From Streptomyces sp. NBC_01353 (lineage in GTDB: Bacteria; Actinomycetota; Actinomycetes; Streptomycetales; Streptomycetaceae), in NCBI RefSeq assembly GCF_036237275.1, contig NZ_CP108352.1, positions 5,642,001-5,706,000 on the forward strand: DNA of 64,000 bases. Direction: 5' to 3'. Positions 48,572 through 56,915 of this stretch are shown here, in pieces (position 1 is the first letter of the stretch; each line of letters begins with the position of its first letter). Below the pieces are notes generated by a model. That model was not told where the DNA came from, made no database searches, and saw only the letters and a list, made by a program, of their open reading frames with translations. A program made the position numbers and the translations under genes.

Positions 48572-48960
48572 GTGTCGTTCGAAGATGAATGCGCCCAGCT
48601 GAAGGATGAGGCGTCAGCACGTACGCCGGTCGCCACGAGACTCGACCAACTGCCGGCGGAGCCGGGCGGCGCTCCCGCGAACGGCACGCTCGACTACAAC
48701 CAGGTCCCCGTCCGGCCTTCCTGCACCTGATCGCGACCTGGTTCCTGTACATGGCGCTCACCATCCGGCCCTCGGGCAGTTGGGACGACGACGCGCGTGC
48801 CGGAATCGTCCTGTCGTGCGTACTCGCCATCGCGGCGAGCGCCGTCGCGCTCGCGATCACGGCCGTGCCATCGGTCCGGCGCGTCATGGGCTCGTGGTGG
48901 TTGGCCCCTCCACTGGTCCTGGGCGGGGTTGCGGCGATCCGGTGGGCTGCGATGGTGTGA
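48572..48960 (+). pseudogene. frameshifted small membrane protein gene
   Basis: The GTG at 48572 has CAGGGGGAT as ribosome site. Frame one codes VSFEDECAQLKDEASA..., through ANGTLDYNQVPV, then stops at 48730. From about 48700 a second frame continues without a stop (…FLHLIATWFLYMALTIRPSG) and ends at 48960, containing two membrane helices (FLHLIATWFLYMALTI and VLSCVLAIAASAVALAI). Frame one lacks hydrophobic helices and frame two lacks a start with ribosome site, so together they look like one ~130-residue gene broken by a single-base shift. Could be a sequencing error; function unknown. Confidence 0.6.
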
Positions 48961-48964
48961 GTGA

Positions 48965-49119
48965 GCTGGCCAGTACGCCGACTTCCCGCCCGGGGCCGTT
49001 GATGCCTCTGTGATCGCTGTTGCCGAGCGTGATGAGACGGATCGCATCGCCACGCTGGACCACCGCGACCATCGGCCCCCAGGCCGAAGCACATCGACGG
49101 GCTGACGGTACTGCCGTAG
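48965..49119 (+). pseudogene. 3' remnant of a PIN-domain (VapC-like) toxin gene, frameshifted
   Basis: From 48965 the frame after an in-frame TGA reads AGQYADFPPGAVDASVIAVAERDETDR... (in parts), then IATLDHRDH: this is the C-terminal core of VapC-type PIN ribonucleases (TxDASVIALAER and ATLDRRDF with catalytic acidic residues). After about 49065 the family ending appears in another frame, KHIDGLTVLP followed by TAG at 49117-49119. So the C-terminal half is present with one frameshift; the N-terminal half, including the first catalytic Asp, is missing. No antitoxin is visible next to it. Confidence 0.65.
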
Positions 49120-49129
49120 GTACACGAAG

Positions 49130-49165
49130 AAGGGCGCCCCGCGGTTCAAGGCCGGGCGCCCTTTT
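49130..49165. terminator. bidirectional terminator between the toxin remnant and mscS
   Basis: AAGGGCGCCC (49130-49139) pairs with 49154-49163, 10 bp, loop 14 nt; TTTT follows on the plus strand (49162-49165). It also works for the minus-strand mscS that stops at 49196. Confidence 0.85.
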
Positions 49166-49195
49166 CTGTCCATTACGCCATACGTGCGAAATCCG

Positions 49196-50257
49196 CTACT
49201 TCGAGAGGTCCGGCCTCGGCAGCGGGCTCGCCGCCGCGCCCTGCGGGGACGTCGGCGAGGCGAAGGCCGAGGGGGCCGCCATGCCCGCCGTCGGATCCGC
49301 CGAGGACTCCTCCGCCTGCGTCGGAATGCCGCCGACGATACGGATGCCGGCCGCGTCCAGCGCCCGCTTGATCCGCCACCGCAGCTCGCGCTCGACGCCC
49401 AGCGCCTTGCCCGGCATCGTCTTCGCCGAGACCCGGATCGTCATGGACTCCAGGAGCACCTCGTTGAGGCCGAGGACCTCCACCGGGCCCCACAGCCGCT
49501 CGTTCCAGGGCTCGTCCTTCGCCATGGACGCCGTGGCCTCGTTGATCACCGACTGCACCCGGTCCAGGTCCTCCGTGGGACGCACCGTGACGTCCACCGC
49601 GGCCGTCGCCCAGCCCTGGCTGAGGTTGCCGATCCGCTTGATCTCGCCGTTGCGGACGTACCAGATCTCGCCGTTGTCGCCGCGCAGCTTCGTCACCCGT
49701 AGACCGACCTCTATGACCTCGCCGGAGGCCACCCCGGCGTCGACCGAGTCGCCGACCCCGTACTGGTCCTCCAGGATCATGAAGACACCGGAGAGGAAGT
49801 CCGTGACCAGGTTCCGGGCGCCGAAACCGATCGCCACACCCGCGACACCCGCGGAGGCCAGCAGCGGCGCCAGGTCGATCTTGAAGGCGCCCAGGATCAT
49901 CAGGCCCGCCGTCCCGAGGATCACGAACGACGCCACCGAGCGCAGCACCGAGCCGATCGCCTCCGAGCGCTGTCTGCGCCGCTCGGCGTTGACCAGCAGA
50001 CCGCCGAGCGCCGTGCCCTCCACGGCCTGCGCGGAGCGGTTCATCCGCTCTATCAGCTTCGTCAGGGCGCGGCGGATCGCCATCCGCAGCAGCAGGGCGA
50101 CGACCAGGATGAGGAGGATGCGAAGACCGGTGTTCAGCCAGGTGGACCAGTTCTCCTCCACCCAGCCCGCGGCGTTCGTCGCCCTCTCCGCGGCCTCGTC
50201 GAGGGTGACGGGGACCTTTTGCGGATCGTCGGCGGTCAGCAGGGCGGACCAGGGCAC
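49196..50257 (-). CDS. MscS-family mechanosensitive channel
   Basis: A 353-residue small-conductance mechanosensitive channel homologue. It has helices NTGLRILLILVVALLLRM and SVASFVILGTAGLMIL, then the pore-lining TM3 and beta-domain signature SAGVAGVAIGFGARNLVTDFLSG and FMILEDQYGVGDSVDAG. The cytoplasmic cage follows. It releases ions on hypo-osmotic shock. GTG 50257 (VPWSALLTADD) was selected because GGAGG lies 6 nt upstream; the ATG at 50290 has no ribosome site. C-terminal tail (SPTSPQGAAASPLPRP) is disordered. Confidence 0.9.
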   Translation of the reverse strand: MPWSALLTADDPQKVPVTLDEAAERATNAAGWVEENWSTWLNTGLRILLILVVALLLRMAIRRALTKLIERMNRSAQAVEGTALGGLLVNAERRRQRSEAIGSVLRSVASFVILGTAGLMILGAFKIDLAPLLASAGVAGVAIGFGARNLVTDFLSGVFMILEDQYGVGDSVDAGVASGEVIEVGLRVTKLRGDNGEIWYVRNGEIKRIGNLSQGWATAAVDVTVRPTEDLDRVQSVINEATASMAKDEPWNERLWGPVEVLGLNEVLLESMTIRVSAKTMPGKALGVERELRWRIKRALDAAGIRIVGGIPTQAEESSADPTAGMAAPSAFASPTSPQGAAASPLPRPDLSK

Positions 50258-50505
50258 GTAGAACCTCCAGGCGTGGCGTACGCGGAACATCCACACTAAC
50301 GGGGCATCGGATGTGCTCCCGTTGCCCTGTTCGAGGGAGAGACGGACCTCACGCGGGGATGATCCGGGTGACGATGCCGATGTGGTCGAGAACACCTCAA
50401 GCCCGTTACCGGTACGTGGTGGCGCTCCGACCAGGCATGAGGAGAGACTGAGAAGCAGTTCGTCCCGGCGCGAGCCACGCGCCGCCGGCGTATTAGGAGG
50501 CATCC

Positions 50506-51069
50506 GTGCCGCATGTCCTGGTCCTCAACGCGTCGTACGAGCCGCTCGGCGTCGTACCGCTCCGCCGCGCGCTCGTCCTCGTCCTCGAGAACAAGGCACT
50601 CTGCCTCGAGGAGTCCGGCGCCTTCCTGCACAGCGAGACCCGCGTCATCCCCGCACCCAGTGTGGTCCGGCTGAAGCGGTTCGTGCGGGTCCCCTACCGG
50701 GGGCCCGTTCCTCTGACCCGCAGAGCGCTCTTCGCCCGTGACGGCGGACGCTGTATGTACTGCGGTGGCGTCGCAACCAGCGTCGACCACGTCATTCCGC
50801 GCAGCCGCGGGGGTACGCACGCCTGGGAGAACGTCGTGGCGGCCTGCCGCCGTTGCAATCATGTCAAGGCCGACCGGCACCTGCGCGAGCTGGGCTGGCG
50901 GCTGCGGCACCAACCCGCCCCGCCCACCGGGCTGGCCTGGCGGATCATCGGGACCGGACACCGGGACCCACGCTGGCTGCCCTATCTGCAGCCGTACGGC
51001 GCGGACGATGTGATGGCCCGGATCGACGCCGTCTCCACCACCCCCGTGGGGGCCGTGAAGACGGGTTGA
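50506..51069 (+). CDS. HNH endonuclease family protein
   Basis: A 187-residue protein with the HNH fold: FARDGGRCMYCGG (zinc Cys pair), VATSVDHVIPRSRGG (first His), THAWENVVAACRRCNHVKADR (Asn, Cys pair and second His). The N-terminus MPHVLVLNASYEPLGVVPL RR is the typical start of a widely conserved actinobacterial HNH protein that resembles cyanobacterial/phage McrA-like nucleases. GTG at 50506 with AGGAGGCATCC ahead. Cellular role unproven. It stands alone between divergent mscS and convergent GH84. Confidence 0.92.
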   Translation: MPHVLVLNASYEPLGVVPLRRALVLVLENKALCLEESGAFLHSETRVIPAPSVVRLKRFVRVPYRGPVPLTRRALFARDGGRCMYCGGVATSVDHVIPRSRGGTHAWENVVAACRRCNHVKADRHLRELGWRLRHQPAPPTGLAWRIIGTGHRDPRWLPYLQPYGADDVMARIDAVSTTPVGAVKTG

Positions 51070-51088
51070 GCCGGGCCTTCGTCGTACG

Positions 51089-51112
51089 GGGGCGCCTCCG
51101 GGGAGGCGCCCC
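51089..51112. terminator. stem-loop between convergent HNH and GH84 genes
   Basis: GGGGCGCCTCC (51089-51099) pairs perfectly with 51102-51112 (2-nt turn). It overlaps the GH84 stop at 51112 and is 20 nt past the HNH stop, so it acts in both directions. Confidence 0.8.
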
Positions 51113-54102
51113 TACTCCGGCTGCTCGGGCTGTCCGGGCTCCTCGGGCTCGACCGGCGGGGCCACCGCGTACGTCTCCACCGACCACAGCGAGTATCCGT
51201 ACTCCGTCGCCCGCGCGTCGCCCTGGACCCGCAGGAAGCGGGTGTCCGCCGCGTCCATGCGGACGCTCTCCCGGCCGCCACGCCCGTCGGCGACCGTCGC
51301 GGCCGTGCGCCAGGTGCGGCCGTCGGCGGAGACCTGGATGCGGTAGCGGGAGGGGTGGGCGTCCTGCCAGTGGAGGACCACCTGCCCTATCCGGGCCGGC
51401 TGCGGGAGTTCCAGCTGCCACCAGGCACTGCCGTCGACGGGTGAGGACCAGCGGGTGGCGGGATCGCCGTCCAGCGCCGAGGCGGCCGGGAAGTCGGGCG
51501 TCTCGTCGCCGGAGGAGGAGGCCCTCGCGGCACGCGCCAGGTCGGGGCCCGCCGTGCGGGGGAAGGCCCGGACTGTCAGGACCCGCTCCTCGCCCGCGAA
51601 GGACACCGGTACCCGGTACGAGCCCGCCGGCACGTCCGGTGCCACCGACACCTCCAGCGGGACGGTCGTGTGCGTGCCGCGCGGCACGCGGGTCTCCTTC
51701 GGCAGCCGCACCGTGATCCCCTTCGGTGCCCGCGCCGCCAGCTCCCCGCGCACCTCGTCGGCGCGCCGGCCCGCAAGACGGACGTCCACCCGCTGCAGGG
51801 GGCCGCCGATCTCGGCGTCCGTCTCCTGCCGGGCCAGCTCCAGCTCGGCGCGCGGCTCGTCGCCGAACCACGGCACCAGGGAGCGCACCTGAGGATCCGC
51901 GCCGTCCCACACGACACGGACCGCGTCCGCGCGCAGCCCCTTCACGTCCGCCTGCGTCCAGCCGGACGGGGACACCGGGCCCAGCGACCGCCAGCCCTCG
52001 CCGGGGACGTACGCCTCCACGCGTGCCGACTCGGCCGCGCCCGGCTCCGTCATCACCGTCACCGTCTCGACCGGCCGCGAACGCTCCAGCCGCACGGTGT
52101 ACGCCGCCGGCTCGCGGTCCGCCCGCCGCCCGGTGCCCCGCTCGCGATCCGCGCCGGTCCAGGCCGCCGACTCCGTCGCGGCCCGCGCGAGGAAGGGATC
52201 CAGGACGCCGCTGCCGACGGTCACCTCGCTCGCCTTCAGCGCCTCCCGCAGCGGCTCCAGCCGCAACTGGGCCTGCCAGGCCGCCGCGCCGTCGCCGCGG
52301 GCCTGCGCGAGCAGCATGTCGACCGCCGTCTCCCCGGCGAGCCCGTGGCGGGACAGCTGCTCCAGCCAGGGCCGTACCTCGTCGTTCAGGGTGCCGTCGG
52401 CGGTCGCCGTCAGCCGCTCGGGCGCCTCGCGCATCACGGTGAACGCGGCCCGCAGCTCGCGTGCCGCCTTCTCCCGCGCCACCGGGTCCGGGCTCGTACG
52501 GCTCCGCCAGAACGCGGCCATCAGCGGCTTCAGGTATGCCGACTCGCCCGACGGGTCGAGGAGCGAGGAGGCGTCGTTGCCGGCCAGGGCCCGCAGCGCC
52601 TCGCGGGCCGCCGGGTTCGGCCCGGCCAGCTCGTCGACGGCCGCCTGCCAGGACTCCTGCGGCCGGTAACCCTTCGGGTTCCAGGCGTAGTCCGCGGCGG
52701 TGAAGAGCGGGAGGCGGGAGATCGCCGCCTGCTCCATGGCGTTGGCGAGGAACGCGGCCGAACCGGCCGCCACGGCCGGCTCGCGGCCCATGGAGGGGCC
52801 GAGGAAGAGCCGGTCCCGGGCGTAGTCGTTGACCGGGTAGTTGTCCATGGTGACCAGTGGGTGGCGCAGCGCGTCGCGGGCGCCCGCCAGCTCCCGACCG
52901 GTGATCGTGCGGGGGACGGCCCCGACGCCCGTCCAGGCGACCCGCACCCGGTCGTCGAGCGCGGCGGCGAGCGCCGTGCGGTACTTCGTCGCGCCGTCCT
53001 GGTAGTACTCCGTCGGCATCAGGGTGAGCGGTTCCGCGTCCGGGTACCGGGTGGCCAGATGGCGGGCCACCACGCTCGCCACGCGCGCGTGGGCGGCGGC
53101 GGCCGCCTCGGGCCCCCGGCCGAAGGTGTCCGCGTCCCTGGAGCAGTGCCACTCGCTGTAGCTGACGTCCTGGAACTGGAGCTGGAACGAGCGCACCCCC
53201 AGCGCCCACATGGCGTCGAGCTTGCGGGTGAGCGCCTTCACGTCGTCGTCCGAGGCCAGACACATGGACTGGGCCGGCGCCACGGCCCAGGCGAGGGTCA
53301 CATGGTTGGCGCGCGCCCGCGCGGCCAGCGCGCGGAAGTCGGCACGCTGGTCCGCCGGGTAGGGCTCGCGCCACTGGGTCTGGCGGTACGGGTCGGCGCC
53401 GGGCGCGTAGAGGTAGCGGTTCTGCTTGGTGCGGCCCATGAAGTCGAGCTGGGCGAGGCGCTGTTCCTGGCTCCAGGGGCGGCCGTAGAACCCTTCGGTG
53501 AGGCCGCGTACCGCGGTTCCCGGCCAGTCGCGGACGACGACACCGGGGACGGTCCGCCCGCCGTCGGTGCCGTCGATCAGCTGACGCAGGGTCTGTACGG
53601 CGTGGAACAGGCCGTCCTCGCCGACGCCGTCCAGGGCGACCGTGTCCCGGCCCTGCACCTGGCCGGTGGCCAGCCGGTATCCGCCGCGCGGCAGGTCGGC
53701 ACGCTCGGGCACACGCAGCGCCCGCAGGGCGTCCGAGGAGGCGGCGGAGCCCGCGCGGAGCACGGTCCCGCCACCCGGCAGCGACGTGTGGACGGTCCGT
53801 ACCCCCGCCGCCCGCAGCACCTCGCGCAGTGCGGCGACGGCGTACGGATCGGCGTCGGCGTCCGTGAGCAGTGTCACCTCGTCGCCGAGCGGAACGGACG
53901 GACCCGTGGCCCGCTCGGACTGCGGGCGCGGCCAGACCGCCGTCCCGGGCGACAGCTGCGTGTCGGCGTCGGGGGTGGTGACGGGGGAGCCCGGGGGTGT
54001 CGGCGCCGCCTGGGCGAGGCTCGGGACGCTGCCGCCGAGGAATCCGCCGATCACCGCGGCGGCGACGGCCGACGCGGTCCGCCGTCTGTGCCCGAGGCGC
54101 AT
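51112..54102 (-). CDS. secreted GH84 beta-N-acetylglucosaminidase / hyaluronidase-like
   Basis: A 996-residue extracellular enzyme. Signal peptide 1-33 (AVIGGFLGG... AQAA), then a GH20b-like N-domain, catalytic GH84 barrel from about 185 to 480 (GLTEGFYGRPWSQEQRL, MPTEYYQDG, VTMDNYPVNDYAR) and C-terminal helical and beta domains ending with a F5/8-type carbohydrate-binding domain (ASALDGDPATRWSSPVDGSAWWQLELPQPA region). The usual catalytic Asp-Asp pair appears as QFQDVSY: Gln311-Asp312, so the first Asp (acetamido-orienting) is Gln. It probably trims GlcNAc residues from glycans or chitin/hyaluronan; no lipid anchor. It is divergent from the malQ unit. Confidence 0.87.
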   Translation of the reverse strand: MRLGHRRRTASAVAAAVIGGFLGGSVPSLAQAAPTPPGSPVTTPDADTQLSPGTAVWPRPQSERATGPSVPLGDEVTLLTDADADPYAVAALREVLRAAGVRTVHTSLPGGGTVLRAGSAASSDALRALRVPERADLPRGGYRLATGQVQGRDTVALDGVGEDGLFHAVQTLRQLIDGTDGGRTVPGVVVRDWPGTAVRGLTEGFYGRPWSQEQRLAQLDFMGRTKQNRYLYAPGADPYRQTQWREPYPADQRADFRALAARARANHVTLAWAVAPAQSMCLASDDDVKALTRKLDAMWALGVRSFQLQFQDVSYSEWHCSRDADTFGRGPEAAAAAHARVASVVARHLATRYPDAEPLTLMPTEYYQDGATKYRTALAAALDDRVRVAWTGVGAVPRTITGRELAGARDALRHPLVTMDNYPVNDYARDRLFLGPSMGREPAVAAGSAAFLANAMEQAAISRLPLFTAADYAWNPKGYRPQESWQAAVDELAGPNPAAREALRALAGNDASSLLDPSGESAYLKPLMAAFWRSRTSPDPVAREKAARELRAAFTVMREAPERLTATADGTLNDEVRPWLEQLSRHGLAGETAVDMLLAQARGDGAAAWQAQLRLEPLREALKASEVTVGSGVLDPFLARAATESAAWTGADRERGTGRRADREPAAYTVRLERSRPVETVTVMTEPGAAESARVEAYVPGEGWRSLGPVSPSGWTQADVKGLRADAVRVVWDGADPQVRSLVPWFGDEPRAELELARQETDAEIGGPLQRVDVRLAGRRADEVRGELAARAPKGITVRLPKETRVPRGTHTTVPLEVSVAPDVPAGSYRVPVSFAGEERVLTVRAFPRTAGPDLARAARASSSGDETPDFPAASALDGDPATRWSSPVDGSAWWQLELPQPARIGQVVLHWQDAHPSRYRIQVSADGRTWRTAATVADGRGGRESVRMDAADTRFLRVQGDARATEYGYSLWSVETYAVAPPVEPEEPGQPEQPE

Positions 54103-54228
54103 GGGGGACTCCTCTTCTCCCGCGGGGCTCCCGTGGTCACGAGAGGGTTACGAGCCCACCACCCGCCCGGCTGGGGTGTCAATGCAGGTGGTCGATGTGT
54201 CGGGTTTGCCGGGCGGTCTTTCGGCGAG

Positions 54229-54241
54229 GTGGCGCCGCCAC
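54229..54241. promoter_or_regulatory. 13-bp perfect palindrome in the GH84/malQ divergent region
   Basis: GTGGCG-C-CGCCAC at 54229-54241 is a perfect palindrome in the 219-bp region between GH84 (starts 54102, minus) and the mini-protein plus malQ (from 54322). It may bind a sugar-responsive regulator; the binder is unknown. Confidence 0.35.
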
Positions 54242-54321
54242 GACAAGTTCCGCCGGTAAAACGGGATGCGATGGGTAGGGCTCTCGGAGCCCCACCTGTC
54301 GAGACGAACCGGGAGACCCCC

Positions 54322-54507
54322 GTGACCGCGACCGCCCCCCTCTCCACCCCCATACGCGTACCGAAACAGGGCCCGCTCACGAGCGAACCGCCCCTCGCCG
54401 ACGCTGCGCCCCTCACCAGCGAGCCGCCCATGACCGAGGCGGCGCCCCTCACCAGCGAACCCACCGCCCGCGCCACCGCGGGCGGCACGGAGTCCCCCGG
54501 AGTGTGA
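54322..54507 (+). CDS. 61-residue PLTSEP-repeat protein upstream of malQ
   Basis: A GTG at 54322 preceded by GGGAGA starts a 61-residue ORF whose stop is 1 nt before the malQ start. The sequence is proline/threonine/alanine-rich with three copies of PLTSEP (PLTSEPPLADAA, PLTSEPPMTEAA, PLTSEPTARATA), so it is probably disordered. It has normal Streptomyces codon use and could be a real small protein or a leader that couples translation to malQ. No similarity recognised. Confidence 0.5.
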   Translation: MTATAPLSTPIRVPKQGPLTSEPPLADAAPLTSEPPMTEAAPLTSEPTARATAGGTESPGV

Positions 54508-54508
54508 A

Positions 54509-56593
54509 GTGACCCTGGCCCGTCTCGCCGAACTTCATGGCGTCGCCACCGCGTACGAGCCGTCCGAGGGCGTCACCGTCCAGGTGCCCGACGCCACGGT
54601 CGTGGCCGTCCTCGGCGCCCTCGACGTGGACGCCACCACGCCGGAGGCGGTCGCCGCCGCGCTCCGGACGGCACAGCGGGCCGACGAGGACCGGTTGTTG
54701 CCGGCCACACTGGTGCGCTGGCAGGACGGCCCGTTGCGTCCGCCGCAGGACCTTCCGCCGGGCACCCGGCTGCGCGTCACGACCGAGTCCGGCGAGGTGA
54801 TGGAGGGTGCGGGCTGGGACGCGCTGCCGCTCGGCGTCCACCGGGTCGAGGCCCTCGCCCCCGAGGGGCGCACCGACACGAGCACGCTGATCGTCGCCCC
54901 CGCGCGCGTGCCCCGGCCCGAGGGGCGGGTGTTCGGGCTGCTCGCCCAGGTGTACTCGGTGCTCTCCACCCGCTCCTGGGGCATGGGAGACCTCGGCGAT
55001 CTGCGCGAGCTCGCGGCCTGGGCCGGCCGGACGCACGGCGCCGGGTTCGTCCAGGTCAACCCGCTGCACGCGGCGGTGCCCGGGGCGCCGACGGACCCCT
55101 CTCCGTACCGCCCCTCCTCACGTCTCTTCCCCGACCCCGTCCATCTGCGGATCGAGGACGTCCCGGAGTTCGGCTTCGTGGGCCCCGAGTACGGCGCCGA
55201 GATGGACGCGGTCCGCGCCGACGCCGCCGAGCTGCGCGAACGGGTCCTGCGCAAGGGTGCCTTGATCGACCGGGACGCGGTGTGGGACGTCAAGCGGCGT
55301 GCCCTGGAGCTCGTACGGACGGTGGAACTCGGCCCCGGCAGACGGGCGGAGTACCTCGACTTCCTCGCCGAGCGCGGCTCCGCGCTGGAGGACCACGCCA
55401 CCTATCAGGCGCTCGCCGAGCGGCACGGCCACCACTGGCGCAGCTGGCCCGAGGAGCTGCGCGACCCCCGCTCCGCCGCCGTGGCCGTTCGCGCCGACGA
55501 CGAGCTGACCGCACGGATCGATTTCCACTGCCGGCTGGCCTGGCTGACGGACCGGCAGCTCGCTGCCGCCGCCGAGGCCGCCCGGGAGGCCGGCATGGGC
55601 GTCGGGATCGTCCACGACCTCGCCGTCGGTGTCCATCCCGACGGCTCCGACGCCTGGGCCCAGCAGGACGCCTTCGCCGCCGGCATGTCGGTCGGCGCCC
55701 CGCCCGACGCGTTCAACGCCCGCGGCCAGGACTGGGGTCTGCCGCCCTGGCGCCCCGACGCGCTCGCCGCCTCGGGCTACGGCCCGTACCGCGGCCTCCT
55801 GAGGGAGCTGCTGCGGCACGCGGGTGCGTTGCGCATCGACCATGTGATGGGGCTGTTCCGGCTCTGGTGGGTCCCCGAGGGGCGCGAACCCACGGAGGGG
55901 ACGTATGTCCGCCACGACGCCGAGGCGATGCTCGCGGTCCTCGCCCTGGAGGCCCACCGGGCGGGCGCGGTCGTCATCGGCGAGGACCTCGGCACCGTCG
56001 AGCCGGGCGTCCGCGAGCGGCTCGCGCACCGCGGGGTGCTCGGCACCTCCGTGCTCTGGTTCGAGCGGGACTGGTCCGGCACGGGCCGCCCGCTGGCCCC
56101 CGAGGAGTGGCGCACCGACTGCGTGGCCACCGCCACCACGCACGACCTCCCGTCCACCGCGGCCAAGCTCTCCGGCGACCATGTCGCCCTGCGCCACCGG
56201 CTCGGGCTGCTCACCGGCGATCTCGGGCGTGAGCGCGCCCGGGACGCGGCCGAGGTCGCCGAGTGGCTGACGGACCTGGAGCTGCTCGGGCTGCTCCCGG
56301 AGGGCCCGGGCGACGAGGAGGCCGAGGTCCGGGCCGTCCACCGGTTCCTGTTGCGCACCCCGGCGACGATGGTCGGGGTGTGGCTGCCGGACGCGGTGGG
56401 GGACCGGCGGCCGCAGAACCTGCCCGGCACCTGGGACCAGTACCCCAACTGGCGGCTCCCGGTGGCAGGCCCGGAAGGCCAGCCGCTCACCCTGGAAGAA
56501 CTGGCCGCCTCTCCCCGCCTCCACCGCCTCCTCGCGGTCTTCGGTCCACTCGGGGGTTCCCGTACGGCACCCCCGGACGCGCGGCTCGTTTAG
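54509..56593 (+). CDS. malQ: 4-alpha-glucanotransferase (amylomaltase)
   Basis: A 694-residue GH77 amylomaltase: disproportionates maltodextrins by transferring 4-alpha-glucan chains. The family core is clear: VFGLLAQVYSVLSTRSWGMGDLGDL (start of the barrel), QVNPLHA and RPSSRLFPDP, IVHDLAVGVHPDGSD, RIDHVMGLFRLWWVPEG (catalytic Asp nucleophile), VVIGEDLGTVEPGV (acid/base Glu) and TATTHDLPSTAA (stabilising Asp). An extra N-terminal domain (~160 residues) is typical of actinobacterial MalQ. GTG at 54509, with GGAG 8 nt upstream inside the previous ORF, so coupling is likely. In Streptomyces it supports maltose/glycogen metabolism. Confidence 0.93.
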   Translation: MTLARLAELHGVATAYEPSEGVTVQVPDATVVAVLGALDVDATTPEAVAAALRTAQRADEDRLLPATLVRWQDGPLRPPQDLPPGTRLRVTTESGEVMEGAGWDALPLGVHRVEALAPEGRTDTSTLIVAPARVPRPEGRVFGLLAQVYSVLSTRSWGMGDLGDLRELAAWAGRTHGAGFVQVNPLHAAVPGAPTDPSPYRPSSRLFPDPVHLRIEDVPEFGFVGPEYGAEMDAVRADAAELRERVLRKGALIDRDAVWDVKRRALELVRTVELGPGRRAEYLDFLAERGSALEDHATYQALAERHGHHWRSWPEELRDPRSAAVAVRADDELTARIDFHCRLAWLTDRQLAAAAEAAREAGMGVGIVHDLAVGVHPDGSDAWAQQDAFAAGMSVGAPPDAFNARGQDWGLPPWRPDALAASGYGPYRGLLRELLRHAGALRIDHVMGLFRLWWVPEGREPTEGTYVRHDAEAMLAVLALEAHRAGAVVIGEDLGTVEPGVRERLAHRGVLGTSVLWFERDWSGTGRPLAPEEWRTDCVATATTHDLPSTAAKLSGDHVALRHRLGLLTGDLGRERARDAAEVAEWLTDLELLGLLPEGPGDEEAEVRAVHRFLLRTPATMVGVWLPDAVGDRRPQNLPGTWDQYPNWRLPVAGPEGQPLTLEELAASPRLHRLLAVFGPLGGSRTAPPDARLV

Positions 56594-56613
56594 GTGTTCG
56601 CTACGTTTGCACC

Positions 56614-56850
56614 GTGGACAAGAAGAACGCCCTGCGCGCCGGTGCTGTCGCGGCCGGTACGACGCTGATGATGCTGCTCATGTCGTCCCCCGCGCTCGCG
56701 CTCACCCGCGACGACGGTGACGACCCGGCCCCCAAGCTGAGTGTCGTCGAGACCCTCGGCCTGTTCGTGGCCGCGCCGATCGTGCTGTTCCTGGTGATCG
56801 CCGGTCTTGTGATGGTGCTCGACAAGTCCGACAGGCCCAAGAAGGCCTAG
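56614..56850 (+). CDS. small two-helix membrane protein
   Basis: A 78-residue protein: a signal-like first helix (LRAGAVAAGTTLMMLLMSSPALAL), then a polar loop (TRDDGDDPAPK) and a second helix (TLGLFVAAPIVLFLVIAGLVMVL) ending KSDRPKKA. This layout is found in many small Streptomyces membrane proteins of unknown function. GTG start 21 nt after malQ; no ribosome site is evident. A TACGTT at 56602-56607 is placed suitably for a leaderless transcript, or it may be read through from malQ. Followed by a strong terminator. Confidence 0.65.
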   Translation: MDKKNALRAGAVAAGTTLMMLLMSSPALALTRDDGDDPAPKLSVVETLGLFVAAPIVLFLVIAGLVMVLDKSDRPKKA

Positions 56851-56867
56851 GGCCCAGCCTCTTCCGA

Positions 56868-56905
56868 GGGCGCTGCAGCGGTACACACGTACCGCCGCAG
56901 CGCCC
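56868..56905. terminator. bidirectional terminator between small membrane protein and marR
   Basis: GGGCGCTGC-A-GCGGTAC, loop ACAC, then GTACCGC-C-GCAGCGCCC spans 56868-56905: 16 paired bases with one symmetric mismatch. It lies 17 nt after the plus-strand stop and 10 nt after the minus-strand marR stop. Confidence 0.87.
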
Positions 56906-56915
56906 TTGTGTGCGT

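Noticed and set aside
56601-56840. Minus-strand frame opposite the small membrane protein
   Set aside because: No ribosome site; the plus-strand frame has a signal-like helix, a second helix and a terminator after it.
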